This document shows, piece after piece, positions 40,077-52,149 of a DNA stretch of 64,000 bases (its first letter is position 1; each line of letters starts with the position of its first letter). The stretch spans positions 13,354,252 to 13,418,251 of the forward strand of contig CM041548.1 of NCBI GenBank assembly GCA_023238725.1, written 5' to 3'. This DNA comes from Scortum barcoo. Taxonomy: Eukaryota; Chordata; Actinopteri; Centrarchiformes; Terapontidae. The notes beneath the pieces are model-generated. The model did no database searches and was not told the origin of the DNA. It was given only the letters and a program-made list of their open reading frames with translations. The translations under genes were made by a program, and so were the position numbers.

Positions 40077-40293
40077 CTAAGGCAGCTCCCCCAATCCATT
40101 TCTCATAAGATGCTTGTCTGGGGTGCCAGAATCAGTCTCCAGTGAGGAGGCAGATGTGCTGTCAGCTTCAAACAGCATGTAGCTCTCTATCCCATAATCG
40201 GAATGGACATAATACCTGATGTTTGTGAGGTGCCAGTTACTGCTGCCTGGGAAAAGCTGGAGGTCCAACAGCTGCAACTCTTTGCCTTGTATG
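40077..40293 (-). other. 72-codon open frame inside the intron, unrecognised
   Basis: Between a TAA and a TAG the minus strand reads 72 codons, ending HLMRNGLGELP. The composition is protein-like and free of repeats (it includes NWHLTNIRYYVHSDYG), but there is no ATG near its beginning and no convincing splice acceptor. Could be a remnant, an unannotated exon or chance. Confidence 0.15.
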
Positions 40294-40974
40294 TGTTAAG
40301 GTGTGTGTGTCCGAGAGAACGTACATACCCAACGTACAACCCTACTCTTCTTAATTAAACTATTCCTGTATTAGTTTTGCGCTTACCTGCATGCTTGTAA
40401 TTATACACAAGCTTCACTGAAATCATTCACTTGAGTTAGTCACTAAATGAGTGGATTTTAACCTTTTGCCAATGCAGCTGCACAGCTTTCTTTCTGTCTC
40501 CTTATCAAGATGCAGCCCACTGTATTGAAATAAATGCAAAACTGAACCTATTCAAAGTCAATGTGGTGAGAGTGGTTAAAGACAAAGCAGCTTAGCTGAC
40601 GAAGTGAGAGAAACCTGACAGCAGTACAAACAGACACACACACACATTCACACACGGAAAGCACACCGGCACTAAATTCGAGCTTTTCCCTGCCATCCTC
40701 CGTATGTTGCCTTGACAGGCATCAGTGTCGGGAGTGTGTCAGTGTCAGCCCGAGGTGTCAGTGTCCACGCAAACAAGCCTGAGAAGAGGTGGGAGGGGAA
40801 AGTAACAACAACAAACACAAGTCAGCCATTTTTCCCCCCCTTGCTCCAGCCTCCTCCTTCACCACCATCTGTGTGTCAGAAAAGCTGCGGGTGCCACCAC
40901 GCCGGCTAATAAGGCAATCAGAGATGGAAAAGATGCTGACACGGCGGCTTTCGAGCGTCACTCAGAACAAAAGA

Positions 40975-41052
40975 GGAGGAGGGGAGGGAGGGAGAGAGGG
41001 ATAGGGAGGGGATTAAAATGGGGGTGGAGGGGAGGAGGAGGGGGAGAGGTGT
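40975..41052. repeat. G-rich purine tract (G-quadruplex-like on the plus strand)
   Basis: GGAGGAGGGGAGGGAGGG, followed by GGGATAGGGAGGGG and GGGGGTGGAGGGGAGG, gives many runs of three or more G. Confidence 0.85.
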
Positions 41053-41540
41053 CTGTTGTGGTTGTCAGTCAAAAACGTAAGCCCACTTTGTGCTGTCAGG
41101 GAGGATAGGGAAAAGAAGCGAAGTTTTGAAAAGAGAGGAGAAAAGATGTGTTTAGGCCAGCAAACAAGAGGTGTGTGTGTGTCTGTGTGTGCGCGTGCAT
41201 GTGTGCATATCTCACACAAAAAGACATGACAGGGAAACAAGTTAAACAGCATCCAACAAAACTAAGTCCGAGATATCAGGAGAGAGAGCAGTGAAATTTC
41301 TGCCGTGTGTGCGAGTTTATAGGTGTATGTGTAAGAAAGGTGTGGCTGATCACTTGTGTGTGTCTGTGTGTGTGTGTCAAGTGTCACAGTGTGTCAGGTG
41401 CATGCAGGGATGCAATGTGGCTGGCGGCGGGGAAAGCGAAGCCATCTGCGTCTGGAGAGGAGCCTGTCACTATTGTTGTGCCCAGAGTCCAGGATTTCTT
41501 GCTGCAGACAGGTGACACCACAGTAGGACATCCCCAAGTC

Positions 41541-41565
41541 ACACACACACACACACACACACACA
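41541..41565. repeat. (AC)12 microsatellite
   Basis: Uninterrupted AC. Shorter GT tracts lie at 41171-41190 and 41355-41378. Confidence 0.95.
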
Positions 41566-42069
41566 GAGAAACTACATCCCTCCCCCAAGGCAGGAAGCTC
41601 CACACCACAATCACACACACAAAAAACACCTTGATTTTTGTACACATTTGAAAGACGACATGCAACTGAGCTAAGAAACAGTTGAGTCAATTATTTCCTC
41701 GCTACAAAACAAAACAAAAAAATTAAGCATAAAACACACTGATAATGCAAACATACGCCCATGTCTGGACAAGGTCTCTGAATCAAACCTTAATACTTGT
41801 AGTTACTGACTGAAACGTGTCCATAGCAACGTGCACCAAAAACTGTTGAGTACCAACAGTTGGCAATGAATGTCTGGTTAGATTTATAATGTTGTTTTTT
41901 TTCTAATTCTCTATTCAGATATTTACTGATTTAAATTATAATTTGTGCCAAATTGAAAATGAAGTTTATCTTTCTTTTGTGAAATGAATGGGTAAAAAAA
42001 AGTTTATATTCCCGAATATTATGTCTTTTATTTTGGTATTGGTGGGGAATTTCAGGTATTTTACTAGCA

Positions 42070-45000
42070 CCTGTCTCTAAAGATTTACTACACTTACTAC
42101 ACACAGCTCTAACTCGGACACACATAAGCATTACTTTTATGTGAACCAGTGGAAAGTTGCACTTAATATGAATTCGACTGCTCAATAACACAAAATATTA
42201 CAACATGATTTTTTCACATTTTCATCAGAAATCCAGAAACACTTGGTTGGTGTCAGACATTCTGACCAGTTCAATGAGATAACATGAGACAGGGTGAGAT
42301 AACTCGAGTATGACATGGCACTGACACAATCAACACAACTCCCCCTCCCGCACATCCACACACACACACACACAGCATCGCATCGCACACAAAACACACA
42401 CTTTCCCCGTCTAAACCTTCTTCATTTATTCATGTTGTCTCGGAGAAGAGGGCAATCCTGGCTCTCATTTGCAGTGCTAATGTCCAATTCCGCCAGCTTT
42501 CACCCTGCTGATTTACCCTGCGTGGCCGAGCGCTGCATTCGGAGCGGGGCGGCCGACAAGGCTCCCTCACACCGTTTAGCGGCCCTTCAAAACGGGAGCT
42601 CTGGCGTGGCAGTCTTATTTCTCTCTCCCGTTTCGCTTTGTCACCGGCCCCTCCATTCCCTGCCACTCACCTCTGATGGCTTTGGACAGGCCTGATCAGT
42701 GTGTGTCATTGACCTGTGCGGCGTGCATGAGTGTGTGTGTGTTTCAGCGGAGAGAAGGCTGTAAATAAAATGACATTATTATTTCCTCTGTCCTATCATG
42801 TAGAAAAGCCAATTATGGTAATGCTTAGTATGTCAGGCAATCTCTGTCTCTCTCTGCTCTCCCCCGTCCTCTTCATTCTTTCTCTTTTTTTTCTCCCTCT
42901 CTCTGGGATAGTGGCGGCTGTGGTTTCATAGGACCTGACACTCTCTTTGGACTACTCTGAGGACGACGCACACACTGAGGCAAACTGGCACAGCCCCCTT
43001 TCAGCCTCAAAACAACTACCAAACTAACAGAGCTTTTTTAGGCATAAAGGGTTGTCATCGCGGAAATCACTGGAGACCTACATTCCCATCTAAATTATTA
43101 AAAAAGAAAAAGTTTCAGTTATAAATTGTTCACATAAAGTTTTGCTTTAGTGGTTATAGTTTGATTTTGTCCCTTAAATTGAAGAAAGCAACTTTGCAGG
43201 GTTGATTTGAAGTGTGTGTTTCATGTTGCCTTTCCAACACAGTATAAAGCTACACAGATAAGATACAATGCATTAGGTATAATTTAACTTCCAGCTTGCT
43301 TGACCAGACATGTAAAAGCCTACCTAGCTGCCCCCGCCCTCCCCTAGCCCACATGGAATAGTCCACCATATGGCACCATAGCTCCGGGGCTTCTCGTAGC
43401 TCACGGGTCGTACAAATCCACCTTCTCGGCTTCCACGGCTCGTCCGGTTTGGGAAAACAAAAGCAGCCAGTACAGTTTGCTCCTCATGCTGGTAGCTACA
43501 TGTGCAGACAAGATTATAGATTTGACTTTTTTTTTTCCCTCTCTGTTACTCCAAAGGGTTTGTGTCACAGCTGTGGATTCTTTAGAAAAACATAAATGAA
43601 GATAAATGACTTTTTCCTAAACTTTTTGACAGTCCTGAGGGCTTTCACATATGTTCCAAGTAATTTGCAATTACTTGAACTCATATTATGCTAATAGCCT
43701 CTTTAAATGGGTCACATAGGCAGTGCATTTTACCTCTGGCTCAGCTTCATTAGGCCACTATGAGTGTGAGGGGATCAGAGAGACCAAATGATAGCTGCTC
43801 ACTGAATATATCAGTGATAAAAGAAAAACTAATCTGGAGAACTGCAGCTACTTTTTTCCCCCCTCAAGAAAAAAATTTCCAATTCTTCCAGCATCTCTTC
43901 TTTTTCCTCCTTTTTTTGTTTTCTCTCCGTTTGTTCAGATCTCCTCTGAGCCAGTTTTGACACGCCATGACAGTGACTGTGGTCTATAAATCACCTTTTC
44001 CCTGAACTGTCAGTGCCTGCTTGCTCTGAAATGAAACAACAGCCATTAGATCATCGGCACGGCGAATTCCAGCCCTTTCTGCTCGACTTTGCTGCCAAAC
44101 CCCCCACACCCAGCAATCGAACGTTGCTCTGGCGCTGCACACACATTTCAAACCATCTGGTTTGTTTTCAGGCAAAGTACAGATAAAGCATTACTAATGC
44201 TAATTAAAGATGATGTGAGTGAGCTTTACTCAACAAACGCCAAAGCACTGATTCAATGTAGGCTGAATCAGACACATGTCATTTGTTATTAAACAGATTT
44301 TTTAGGAGCAAATATTGTCATTTTCTTTAGCATCTATTGGATCGCAGAACTCATTTAAATATAAATATCTGTGCTGTCTTAATCTTCACTTTGGTTGGAA
44401 AGCATCTTTAATCATTTAAACTGCAAGTTATTTAAGTTGTTCTATTTTGGCTCAATCAAAAGTGGCTGTTACTTTACAGAAGGGTTAAACTCTCCCAAAA
44501 GAGTCCCAAAACTAACAAGTTAACAAAATAACACGGTCTCATCCTTTCTTCATAGATGCTGTCTTTTGAATTCACCTGCACTGCCCCTGACAGTGGAGCT
44601 TCCTCTGTCTAAACAACAGCTGCTCCCATCGCCTAGCAACAACCAGTTGATGGATGACCCCAAAGATGGATAATTACCATAAATCACTATGGTTGTGTGG
44701 AGAATAGAAGCAGGAAATCATTGTAGGCAAAAAAAAAGGGGGAAAAAAAGGGCTGAACCACAGTTTGAACAAGCTTTCCTGGTATTTAGGCTAACTTTGT
44801 GTCTCGTGAATTTGTTGAATCACAGTGGTCAGTGGATTCTCCTGCTGGCAGGAACCGCATAGTGACCTCTGAATTCAGCAAAAATCAAAAGCGGCATCGG
44901 ATTTGTCCATTAGGGTCGGTTTATGGAGCGGTTCTCCAGAGTGGCCACTGTTTCAAGGCTGCGTGAATAGAGGCTGTAAAATGAAACCTGATGAACAGAC

Positions 45001-46490
45001 TCATGGGACAAAACCTGTCCTGAAGGAGCGGTGACAAAGAAAACAAAGTGGGCAGAGGAAGGAAGAAAGGAAACGGCGAGGAATGAGTGATGGCAACAAT
45101 GATGAGTTTAGTGCAGCAAAGAAGACGAAGCAGAAGGGAGGGGGGGGCGGTGGGGGGTCGGTGGGGAAGAAGCACAAAAGGAAAGTGTGTTTATGGTCTG
45201 GACATACATGTGTATTTGTGTACGTATGAGCGAGTGTGCGCGCGAGAGTGACAGACGTGGACACAGCGAGAGGGAGAGGAACGAAGATGGCGAGGAAAGA
45301 AAAGGGAGAAAATGAGAGGGCACGGGGCTAAAACAGGGTCACAACCTAACCAGTTCGGTCTAGCCGAGTCCGGTTGCACAATAAGCCATCAATCAACCTT
45401 CTCCACGCTGTCAGACCTCCCCTCAATTCACAGAGGCCATCCACTTTGTACACTGCTGAGGAACAAAACATAGAGAAGGAAAAGACAGACAGAGGAGAGA
45501 GAAAAGAAAAAGTACAGGCACACATGTAGCCACACACACACATCCCAAAGACACCAGAAAATACCATAGTGAAGTCCAATCATGTGTCTTTGCAAAATAT
45601 TTGGTTATAACTTGGTGACTAGCTAAATACTTGCAGGGTTAGTTGATGATCTACTGAAGAAGGACATTTATTCAGTTTAGAGTTTTGTTGAAGTGGGGGG
45701 AAAAAATCTCTCATGGCTAACGAGCTTTCTAACTATTGTTTACCACCACCGGTCAAGTTTACCAAAGCTGAATTTGACAGAAGTTATTTGTGTGGATTCA
45801 CTTTGTTCCTCCAAGTGAATCTCGAGGCAGCAGCAGTTCCTCTAGAACGAACCGATTTTGCTGTAAAAAATGTTTTTCCTTTAAAAAACTGGCGTGCTCA
45901 GGCCTTAAAACTATTGAACAGTCTGTACTAAGACAGAGGAGTGACCATTTTATCTTCCCAGATCAAAACACATCACCAGCTTCCCCTCTAAACTTATCTA
46001 CTTCTCGGTAAGACAGTCAGAAACAAACACCACATGCGGCCCGAACACAAGAATGCAGAGGACTTTGTGAGAACAGGACCTCAGAGACCTGACTCACATC
46101 CCTTTCCCTACATAAACAAGGAGAGACAAAGAAATCATAACTTTAAAAACCATAAAGTCACTTCAGGGAAATTAATTAGAACCACAAACCCTCAGGGCAG
46201 GAGGCTGCTCAGGATAACCAAACGTCCCCAAACATTTTAGTGCTTTTAACTGCACGCGTCACCGGGGAAATTCCAGCAATTGTGCACCATCAAGAACCGT
46301 TATCCTTTATGCATCGCCACATTTTCTTTTTCATTCTGCCCGCTCAAGTGACGAGTTAGTGCTGAAGTCTGGCGCTCCATTAAACAAAGTTCTACTGTTT
46401 CATTTCAACACTAGTTTAGGATTTAATAAGTGATGCATAGCAGAGGGGCGTAACAAAAAAAATATAACAAAAGCATAAGCGGAACCACAC
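42070..46490. other. intron sequence without a recognised element
   Basis: Mixed composition with purine-rich patches at 45,020-45,330 and 45,470-45,520, a GA-rich transcript-antisense texture, and short CA tracts at 42,355-42,374. The block at 44,560-44,700, with CGCCTAGCAAC (RFX X-box half-like) and GATAATTACCATAAATCAC, is a weak enhancer candidate. Confidence 0.5.
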
Positions 46491-46501
46491 AGCAGTTTGG
46501 A

Positions 46502-46520
46502 GTGTGTGTGTGTGTGTGTG
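46502..46520. repeat. (GT)n microsatellite
   Basis: About nine GT units. Confidence 0.95.
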
Positions 46521-46729
46521 CTTGTGTGGATTTTTTTCCCCTTTCCTGATGACCATGGCAATAAAGCGACAAAAGAAGAAATGATAGGAGGGAGGAGGGA
46601 TTAGGGGCTCGAAAAGGGTCCCTGGAGAAAGTCAGTAAATTATGTACTGGGTTCTCAAAGTGGACTTGTATCAGTAGCCATCTCGGCCTAATTGCGTCTG
46701 TGTGCGACTATGCATGTGTGTGTGCGCTT

Positions 46730-46756
46730 GTGTGTGTGTGTGTGTGTGTGTGTGTG
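46730..46756. repeat. (TG)n microsatellite
   Basis: About thirteen uninterrupted TG units with flanking imperfect units from 46,695. Confidence 0.95.
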
Positions 46757-46950
46757 AGCGTACAATAGCAATGAACAGCTTCGCAGTCAGAGAGAGAGAG
46801 GCAGGAAGAGAGGAAGCAATCCTTCAACAGAGCACAATATCAGACTGCGGACAGACAACTAACGGCTGGAAGGTTCTGGAAACGAGAGAAAAGCCTGCCT
46901 CCCTCACATTTCAGCTCCCAACGCCGCCTCCCAAAGTGCCCTCCATCTAA

Positions 46951-46984
46951 CACACACACACACACACACACACACACGCGCGCA
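46951..46984. repeat. (CA)n(CG)n compound microsatellite
   Basis: About thirteen CA units, then GCGCGC; an alternating purine-pyrimidine tract favourable to Z-DNA. Confidence 0.95.
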
Positions 46985-47300
46985 CACATAAATGGCACCA
47001 TAACTCTATATCCGCAATCAATCTCCTCTATGAAGACGCATCCATCTTCAGTAATAATGTTAATGGGGAGGGTTTTGGGGGTTGGAGGGGTTGGAGGACG
47101 GGGGTAAAACAGAGGGTATGTGACTGCAGCGCTGACCTCAGAGCGGCGTGAGGTAATATAATATGAGCCGTGTGCGTGTATAATGGAGTAAATGAACAAA
47201 AAAAAACGAGAAAAGAGCCGTGTGCGTTTGCGCACTTGAGACATGTTAGCATATGTTGTCATGTCATGGGATCCAGGTCAGGTCAAAGGTGTGTGTGCGT

Positions 47301-47337
47301 CAGTGTGTGTGTGTGTGTGTGTGTGTTTGTGTGTGTG
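47301..47337. repeat. (GT)n microsatellite
   Basis: GT units with one TTT interruption. Confidence 0.95.
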
Positions 47338-47435
47338 GGAGAGAGACTGATGGCTGTCAGCTTGCATCTGGCAGAGAAAATAAATTAGGCTTATGAAGAC
47401 AAATGAACAGGCTATGGAAAGAGTAAACGGGGGTG

Positions 47436-47518
47436 GAGGGGGATCACGACAGGGAGAGGGAAGAGGAGGAGAGGGAAGGAATGAAGCGGAGGGAGACATA
47501 ATGAAGGAGAAAAGAGGG
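47436..47518. repeat. purine-rich low-complexity tract
   Basis: GGGAGAGGGAAGAGGAGGAG-type sequence. Confidence 0.85.
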
Positions 47519-47939
47519 ATATTGTGAGTATGCGGTGGCATGGATATGAAAGGAAGGAGATGGTGCGGCGTTGCCAAGTAGGAGAGTTCCTTTCGGCAGC
47601 CAGTGACCGTTCATTAAGAAGGACGGGCACACAGACAGGCCTGCTGCTGGCAACAGGAGAAGCTTTGGCTGCAGCTTCTCTGGCTGTGAGGGAAACATAT
47701 ATGTGGGTGTATGTGTGGGTATGCGTGTTTGCAGTTCTAGTGCCAGCATGTTAAAAATCCAGAAAAGATATTTTTTGCACGCAAAAAAAAAAAAAACTCT
47801 CCTACAAGCCACAACGTAGCTTAGATATAATGTGTGATCACCGGGTGTGTATCTGTGCTGGAAGTGCCTCTCAGTGTGTGTTTCCTCTGCTTGTGTGTCG
47901 GTGTCAGCGTGTATCCATGTGTGTGCTATCTCCGCAGAT

Positions 47940-48185
47940 TTGTCAGTGTCTATCCCATGACACACTCCCCTCGCTGTGAGTGGAGGAGAGCTCTCGGGGG
48001 GCTTTGTCACGCGGCGGTCTGTTCTTTTCCTGAGGCCTGGCGCCCCTCGTTTGATAAATGACACATGTCATTCTGTCAGCCCCTGCCATCCGGGCTGGGA
48101 GGCCCCGAGCTGATGTATGGCCGCCCAGGCTAAAGGAAATCAGAGTGTTTTGGCAGCGCCCTGAGAACACGGCCTCTTATAAGGG
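47940..48185. promoter_or_regulatory. candidate intronic enhancer with a TGACA-N2-TGTCA palindrome
   Basis: A GC-richer, non-repetitive block between microsatellites. It contains TTGATAAATGACACATGTCA, joining a TGATAAAT PBX/HOX-like core to a perfect TGACACATGTCA inverted pair (48059-48070) of the TALE homeodomain kind (TGIF/MEIS/PREP), with TCTGTCAG just after it. Confidence 0.35.
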
Positions 48186-48187
48186 GT

Positions 48188-48320
48188 TGTGTGTGTGTGT
48201 GTGTTTGTGCCTGTCTGTCTGTGATACTGAGCGCATGTTTAATTATGTGTGTATGTGCCTATTAGTGAGTGTCTGTGTCTCCCTGAGTGAGTGTGTGTAC
48301 ATGTGTGTGTGTGCATGTTC
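48188..48320. repeat. GT-rich imperfect microsatellite region
   Basis: Several (GT)n runs, the longest at 48187-48205, with related GTGTCT/GTATGTGC units. Confidence 0.85.
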
Positions 48321-48502
48321 TCAACCTGTCAGGCGGACAGGCAGAGGGAGACAAATCATCGTCATGGCCGCCCCAGCTGTTCCCCAAATTTGGTGCGAGG
48401 AGGAGAGCGAGGGGGAAAAAAAAAATCCTGCCGTTTCAGTTTTAAATGGCTGATGCTTCCCAGAAACGAGAATGAGTGAGAGGACAAGTGGAGCTGAGCA
48501 GA

Positions 48503-48526
48503 CACACACACACACACACACACACA
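48503..48526. repeat. (AC)12 microsatellite
   Basis: Uninterrupted AC, followed by CACATATACACAT. Confidence 0.95.
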
Positions 48527-49194
48527 GCACATATACACATAACACACGATGAACAAACACAAACTGAACCAAAACTCCAATGCTCGAATAGGAATCGGGC
48601 CAACCCCAGAAGGAAGCAACAGACAGCCGGAGCGGTTTTCTCGAAAACAAACATGCGCTTTTACGCACACACACACGCATCAACACACATGCTTCAAACG
48701 TACACATATGTAAACACATGTAAACACATGAACACAAACTTTGGACAAGACATTTGCACCTTAACCAAAACAAAAAAAAAGGCAGACAGGCGGGCAAAAC
48801 AAAACGTTAAACAACTGTCAGACATTATGAGCTTTCAGATTCAGTTTTATTCGATTTTTTTTTAGCACAAGCTTCTATTAATCGTCACCACGACTTGATA
48901 AACCTTAATCCTAACGTTAACTTTCACCCTAAAATTCGACTCAAAATGTCCTTGCTTAACTATCTTCTGGACCAGACCTTAGCCACACACTTACGCCACA
49001 CACACGCACACAAACATTTCCCCGGTGGAGGACAGTCCCACCTGGAGGTTGTGAACTCTGTATGACCCCGTTTGATTGGGCGCCGGCCGAACGCTCCCCC
49101 CCCTCCCTGCCGCCTCTCCCACGGAAAAGAAGCGGGAGAAGGGAAAAAAAAACAGCGTCATTAAGCTGTGAGTGATGAGTGGCAGCCATGGGTG

Positions 49195-49506
49195 ACATCC
49201 ATCCCCTCTCTCTCTCTCGCTCTCTCTCCTCCTCTGTCCAACTGCTTTCACTGTCTCTCCCTCTCCCCTTTTTTTTCTTCTTCTCCATTGCCTTGATACT
49301 TTTTCTCCCTCGCTTTATTCACCTCTCTCTCCATCCCTCAACCCCTCAAGTCATTTCTCTTTCACTCCTCAGTTGCTTTGCCTCCTCTTTTTCCACTCCC
49401 TCATCCCTCCCTCCCTCTCTCACAAACCCCCACCTCTTTCCTCCTGGTTCTTTTTTGTCTGCTGTCACTCTTTTTCTCCTCTTTTTTTCACCCTTTTATA
49501 CCCCTC

Positions 49507-49530
<24 letters not shown>
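49195..49530. repeat. long polypyrimidine (CT/T-rich) tract
   Basis: About 330 bases dominated by C and T on the plus strand (CTCTCTCTCTCGCTCTCTC, TTTTTTCTTCTTCTCC, CCTCCTCTCTCTCTC) and ending in an (AC)n run. The tshz1 pre-mRNA would read it as a purine tract. It explains the Ser/Leu/Pro-rich open frames here. Confidence 0.9.
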
Positions 49531-49538
<8 letters not shown>

Positions 49539-49599
49539 ATAGTGCCTCGCTCGGTCCTGTCTAGCTCTCTGGCCTCAGTCATGTAGACACTCAGCTCCT

Positions 49600-51860
49600 C
49601 CATACATAATAGATCCCGAATATCGAGAGGAGGGGTGCACATTTTCACCCGCTCAGGATTGTGCCATCAGCACTGCTTCCACAGTAGCTCCACTGTCTGG
49701 CACAGCGAGGCTAAAAATGCCCAACTGTAGTTTTAAAATAGTTTTTAAAGGCTTCCTATGAATATATGAAAATGTCTTTTTAGCCAACCTCTATTCAGAC
49801 AGGCCCTGTCCAGTCATGTGTTTTAACTTTCTGTCCCAAGGAGAGCACTCACAGCAGCTTAGCACAAGTTTCTGAGCTTTCAGATTTTCTTGAATCTCAC
49901 GGTACAATGTCATTTCCTGTCTTTTTTTGGGACATAAAATGATGATGGATTTGCCATTTTCGTTGCTTACAATGAGCAGTAGTGCCCCAAAAGTAGATCT
50001 CTGGGATCAACGTGTCCTGAATAATGTGGCCTTGTAATACTCTTTGTCACTAAAAGCACCTAACATGTTCTTTTTTGTTTTTTAATGCAGATATCTATAA
50101 AGCATGGGTTAAAAAAAAAAGTAGCTCTTAAATACAATTCAACTGATGCATTTAAGTCTTTTTGGAAAGTGGAGTGTTGATTATTCCCGCCTCCCTCTGG
50201 CTGGCTAATGTTATGTACTGCAGTGAAGTCACTAGGGGAGAGTGTAACGAGGTAATTGACTGAACTTGATAAACTTGATGTTAATCAGCGTGAGCCAATC
50301 TGCTCCTTGATCTTGTTTAGTTCGACCAAGTTTAATTAACCAATCTTGACGTTCACATTCTCCCTCCTGACAGAAGCCTCGCCCTGAGTGCACAAGAGGA
50401 AACTCGACGTTATGGATCTTCTTCCGAGATAAAAGAAATTAATGTGGTTGTTATGTTGTTGTCATTTTACAGTCGGTCCAAACCTTTTCCAGGCCAGCAC
50501 TGCACGTCCTGGGCTCACAGAGCAATCACAAACACTGATGCTACAGCTGTTTCTCACACTGATAAGTTAATATGAGACGTTCAAAACTGCACACAGCTCT
50601 TGTGTGGGGGAAGATGCATGTTGACATGTAACCGAAACGATAACCTTCAGATTGTGTACTTCTGCTGTGTTAATAAATGATGGTGGAAGCGAATTCTTCT
50701 GACCTTTTTCATGATGGATATTAATGTGTATGCTAATAATTAATTTTCTTCCATACAGTTAAAAAACATGGAAATTGATACGGCATCATGATGTACCAAG
50801 CCTCTTGAATGTCATTCTTCTTCTTGTTTTTTTTTTTAAAGAAAAGTGCTGCTTCTTTTATCTAACTAAATATATGAAATAACTAAATATATACCAAGAC
50901 CATTAATGAATATCTGAGAAAATGAACAAATCTGCAGCCCTTCTAAACATTATCAGTGATCAAGTCTGTTTTTGCTAAATGTGACCTATAAATGAGATCC
51001 AGTTAGATATAAATACTGCTATTGAGTCATCACTTCAGACTTCCAGTTCGGTGCGTACGGCAAAAACTTTCTCCAGGCTCAGTTTGTGTTTCCTAAAAAT
51101 CTGACAGCAGTTACTGTTAAAGCAGAGAACTTTTAAGACCAATGCTCCAAGTATGAGGCAAGGCAGGAGAAGGACGAAGTGATGGACTGAGAAGATGGAG
51201 AGCAAAAACAGATTAGTTAAGTTAAAAAAAAAGTATGTCACACTCACCTAGGAATGACTCACACACACTGGGAATGTGGCCATTCTCGGACTTTGAACGT
51301 GAAGCCAGACAGATTCCAAATATACTGCAAGTATTAAGCAAGATGACAGATATATTACACAGACCTTCACAAAAGGTGAAAAAGCAAGCGGTACCCGAAG
51401 TACAAGTTAAGGCAGAGGGTAGAAGCAAATACTACTAAATGGATACTTTAGACAGGATGCAAAAGCCTTTCACGGACGGTATTTAACAGGAGGAAGCCAC
51501 AATCATCAGCAAAACAAACAAGCACTAACTAATCACAGTTTTGAATGGACAGACATTTCTTTTAGTCCAGATAAAGTAAGGAAGTACTAACAATGGGCAA
51601 CAAACTGTGATGGAGGAAGTACTGGAACAATTGTTTTTAAGTAAAACTACGAAGACCACAATATAAAAATATTGTTTTACCTACTTTAAAAGTTACTTGA
51701 AGCAAAATGTGCTCAGTAGCATTTTAATGATGTAGCCAGTTGGGGTGTCACTCATTTGAGCTACTTTATAAGCCGTTGGTTTGTTCGGTTGTGACGTATT
51801 TTATGAGCTGATCATGTTGTCACTGTAATCACTACATTATTATTAGTTTTATATAAAAAT
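49600..51860. other. intron sequence without a recognised element
   Basis: AT-rich, single-copy looking. At 50,270-50,400 there is a moderately complex block with AGTTTAATTAACCAATC. No exon seen. Confidence 0.5.
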
Positions 51861-51862
51861 CT

Positions 51863-52140
51863 TAAAGGAATAGTTTGACATTTTGTCAAACATATTTATT
51901 ATATTTAAAGATACAGCCAGCAGCTTGTTAGCTTAGCTTAGCATAAAGGCTGGAAATGACTGGCACTGTTCAGTGGTAACAAAATGCACCTACCAGCATG
52001 TCTAAAGCTAAACAATTAAGATACCAGGTCTCGTGTAGTTTTGTTGTGGAAAAACTAAAAAAAAAAAAAAAAATCAACAATTTTTGGTTTAACGTGAAGA
52101 AACATTGTCACTATTTTGTGTCCTGGCGCAGTAACTTCCT
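51863..52140 (+). mobile_element. teleost dispersed repeat 'TTAGCTTAGC' family, copy 4 (longest)
   Basis: It begins TTAAAGGAATAGTTTGACAT and continues ACAGCCAGCAGCTTG, TTAGCTTAGCTTAGCATAAA, GGTAACAAAATGCACCTACC, AGCATGTCTAAAGCTAAACA and CCTGGCGCAGTAACTTCCTT. The order matches the long form of this percomorph repeat as I remember it. A poly-A run interrupts it at 52,057-52,073. Confidence 0.8.
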
Positions 52141-52149
52141 TGAATTTTC

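Noticed and set aside
43060..43520. A GC-richer intron patch that might be a further dispersed repeat or element
   Set aside because: I could not match it to a family or see terminal repeats.
47444..48064. A 206-codon minus-strand open frame in the intron
   Set aside because: It is a purine-tract artefact (SLSSSSLSLS and PFLLHYVS-type strings) with no domain and no splice evidence.
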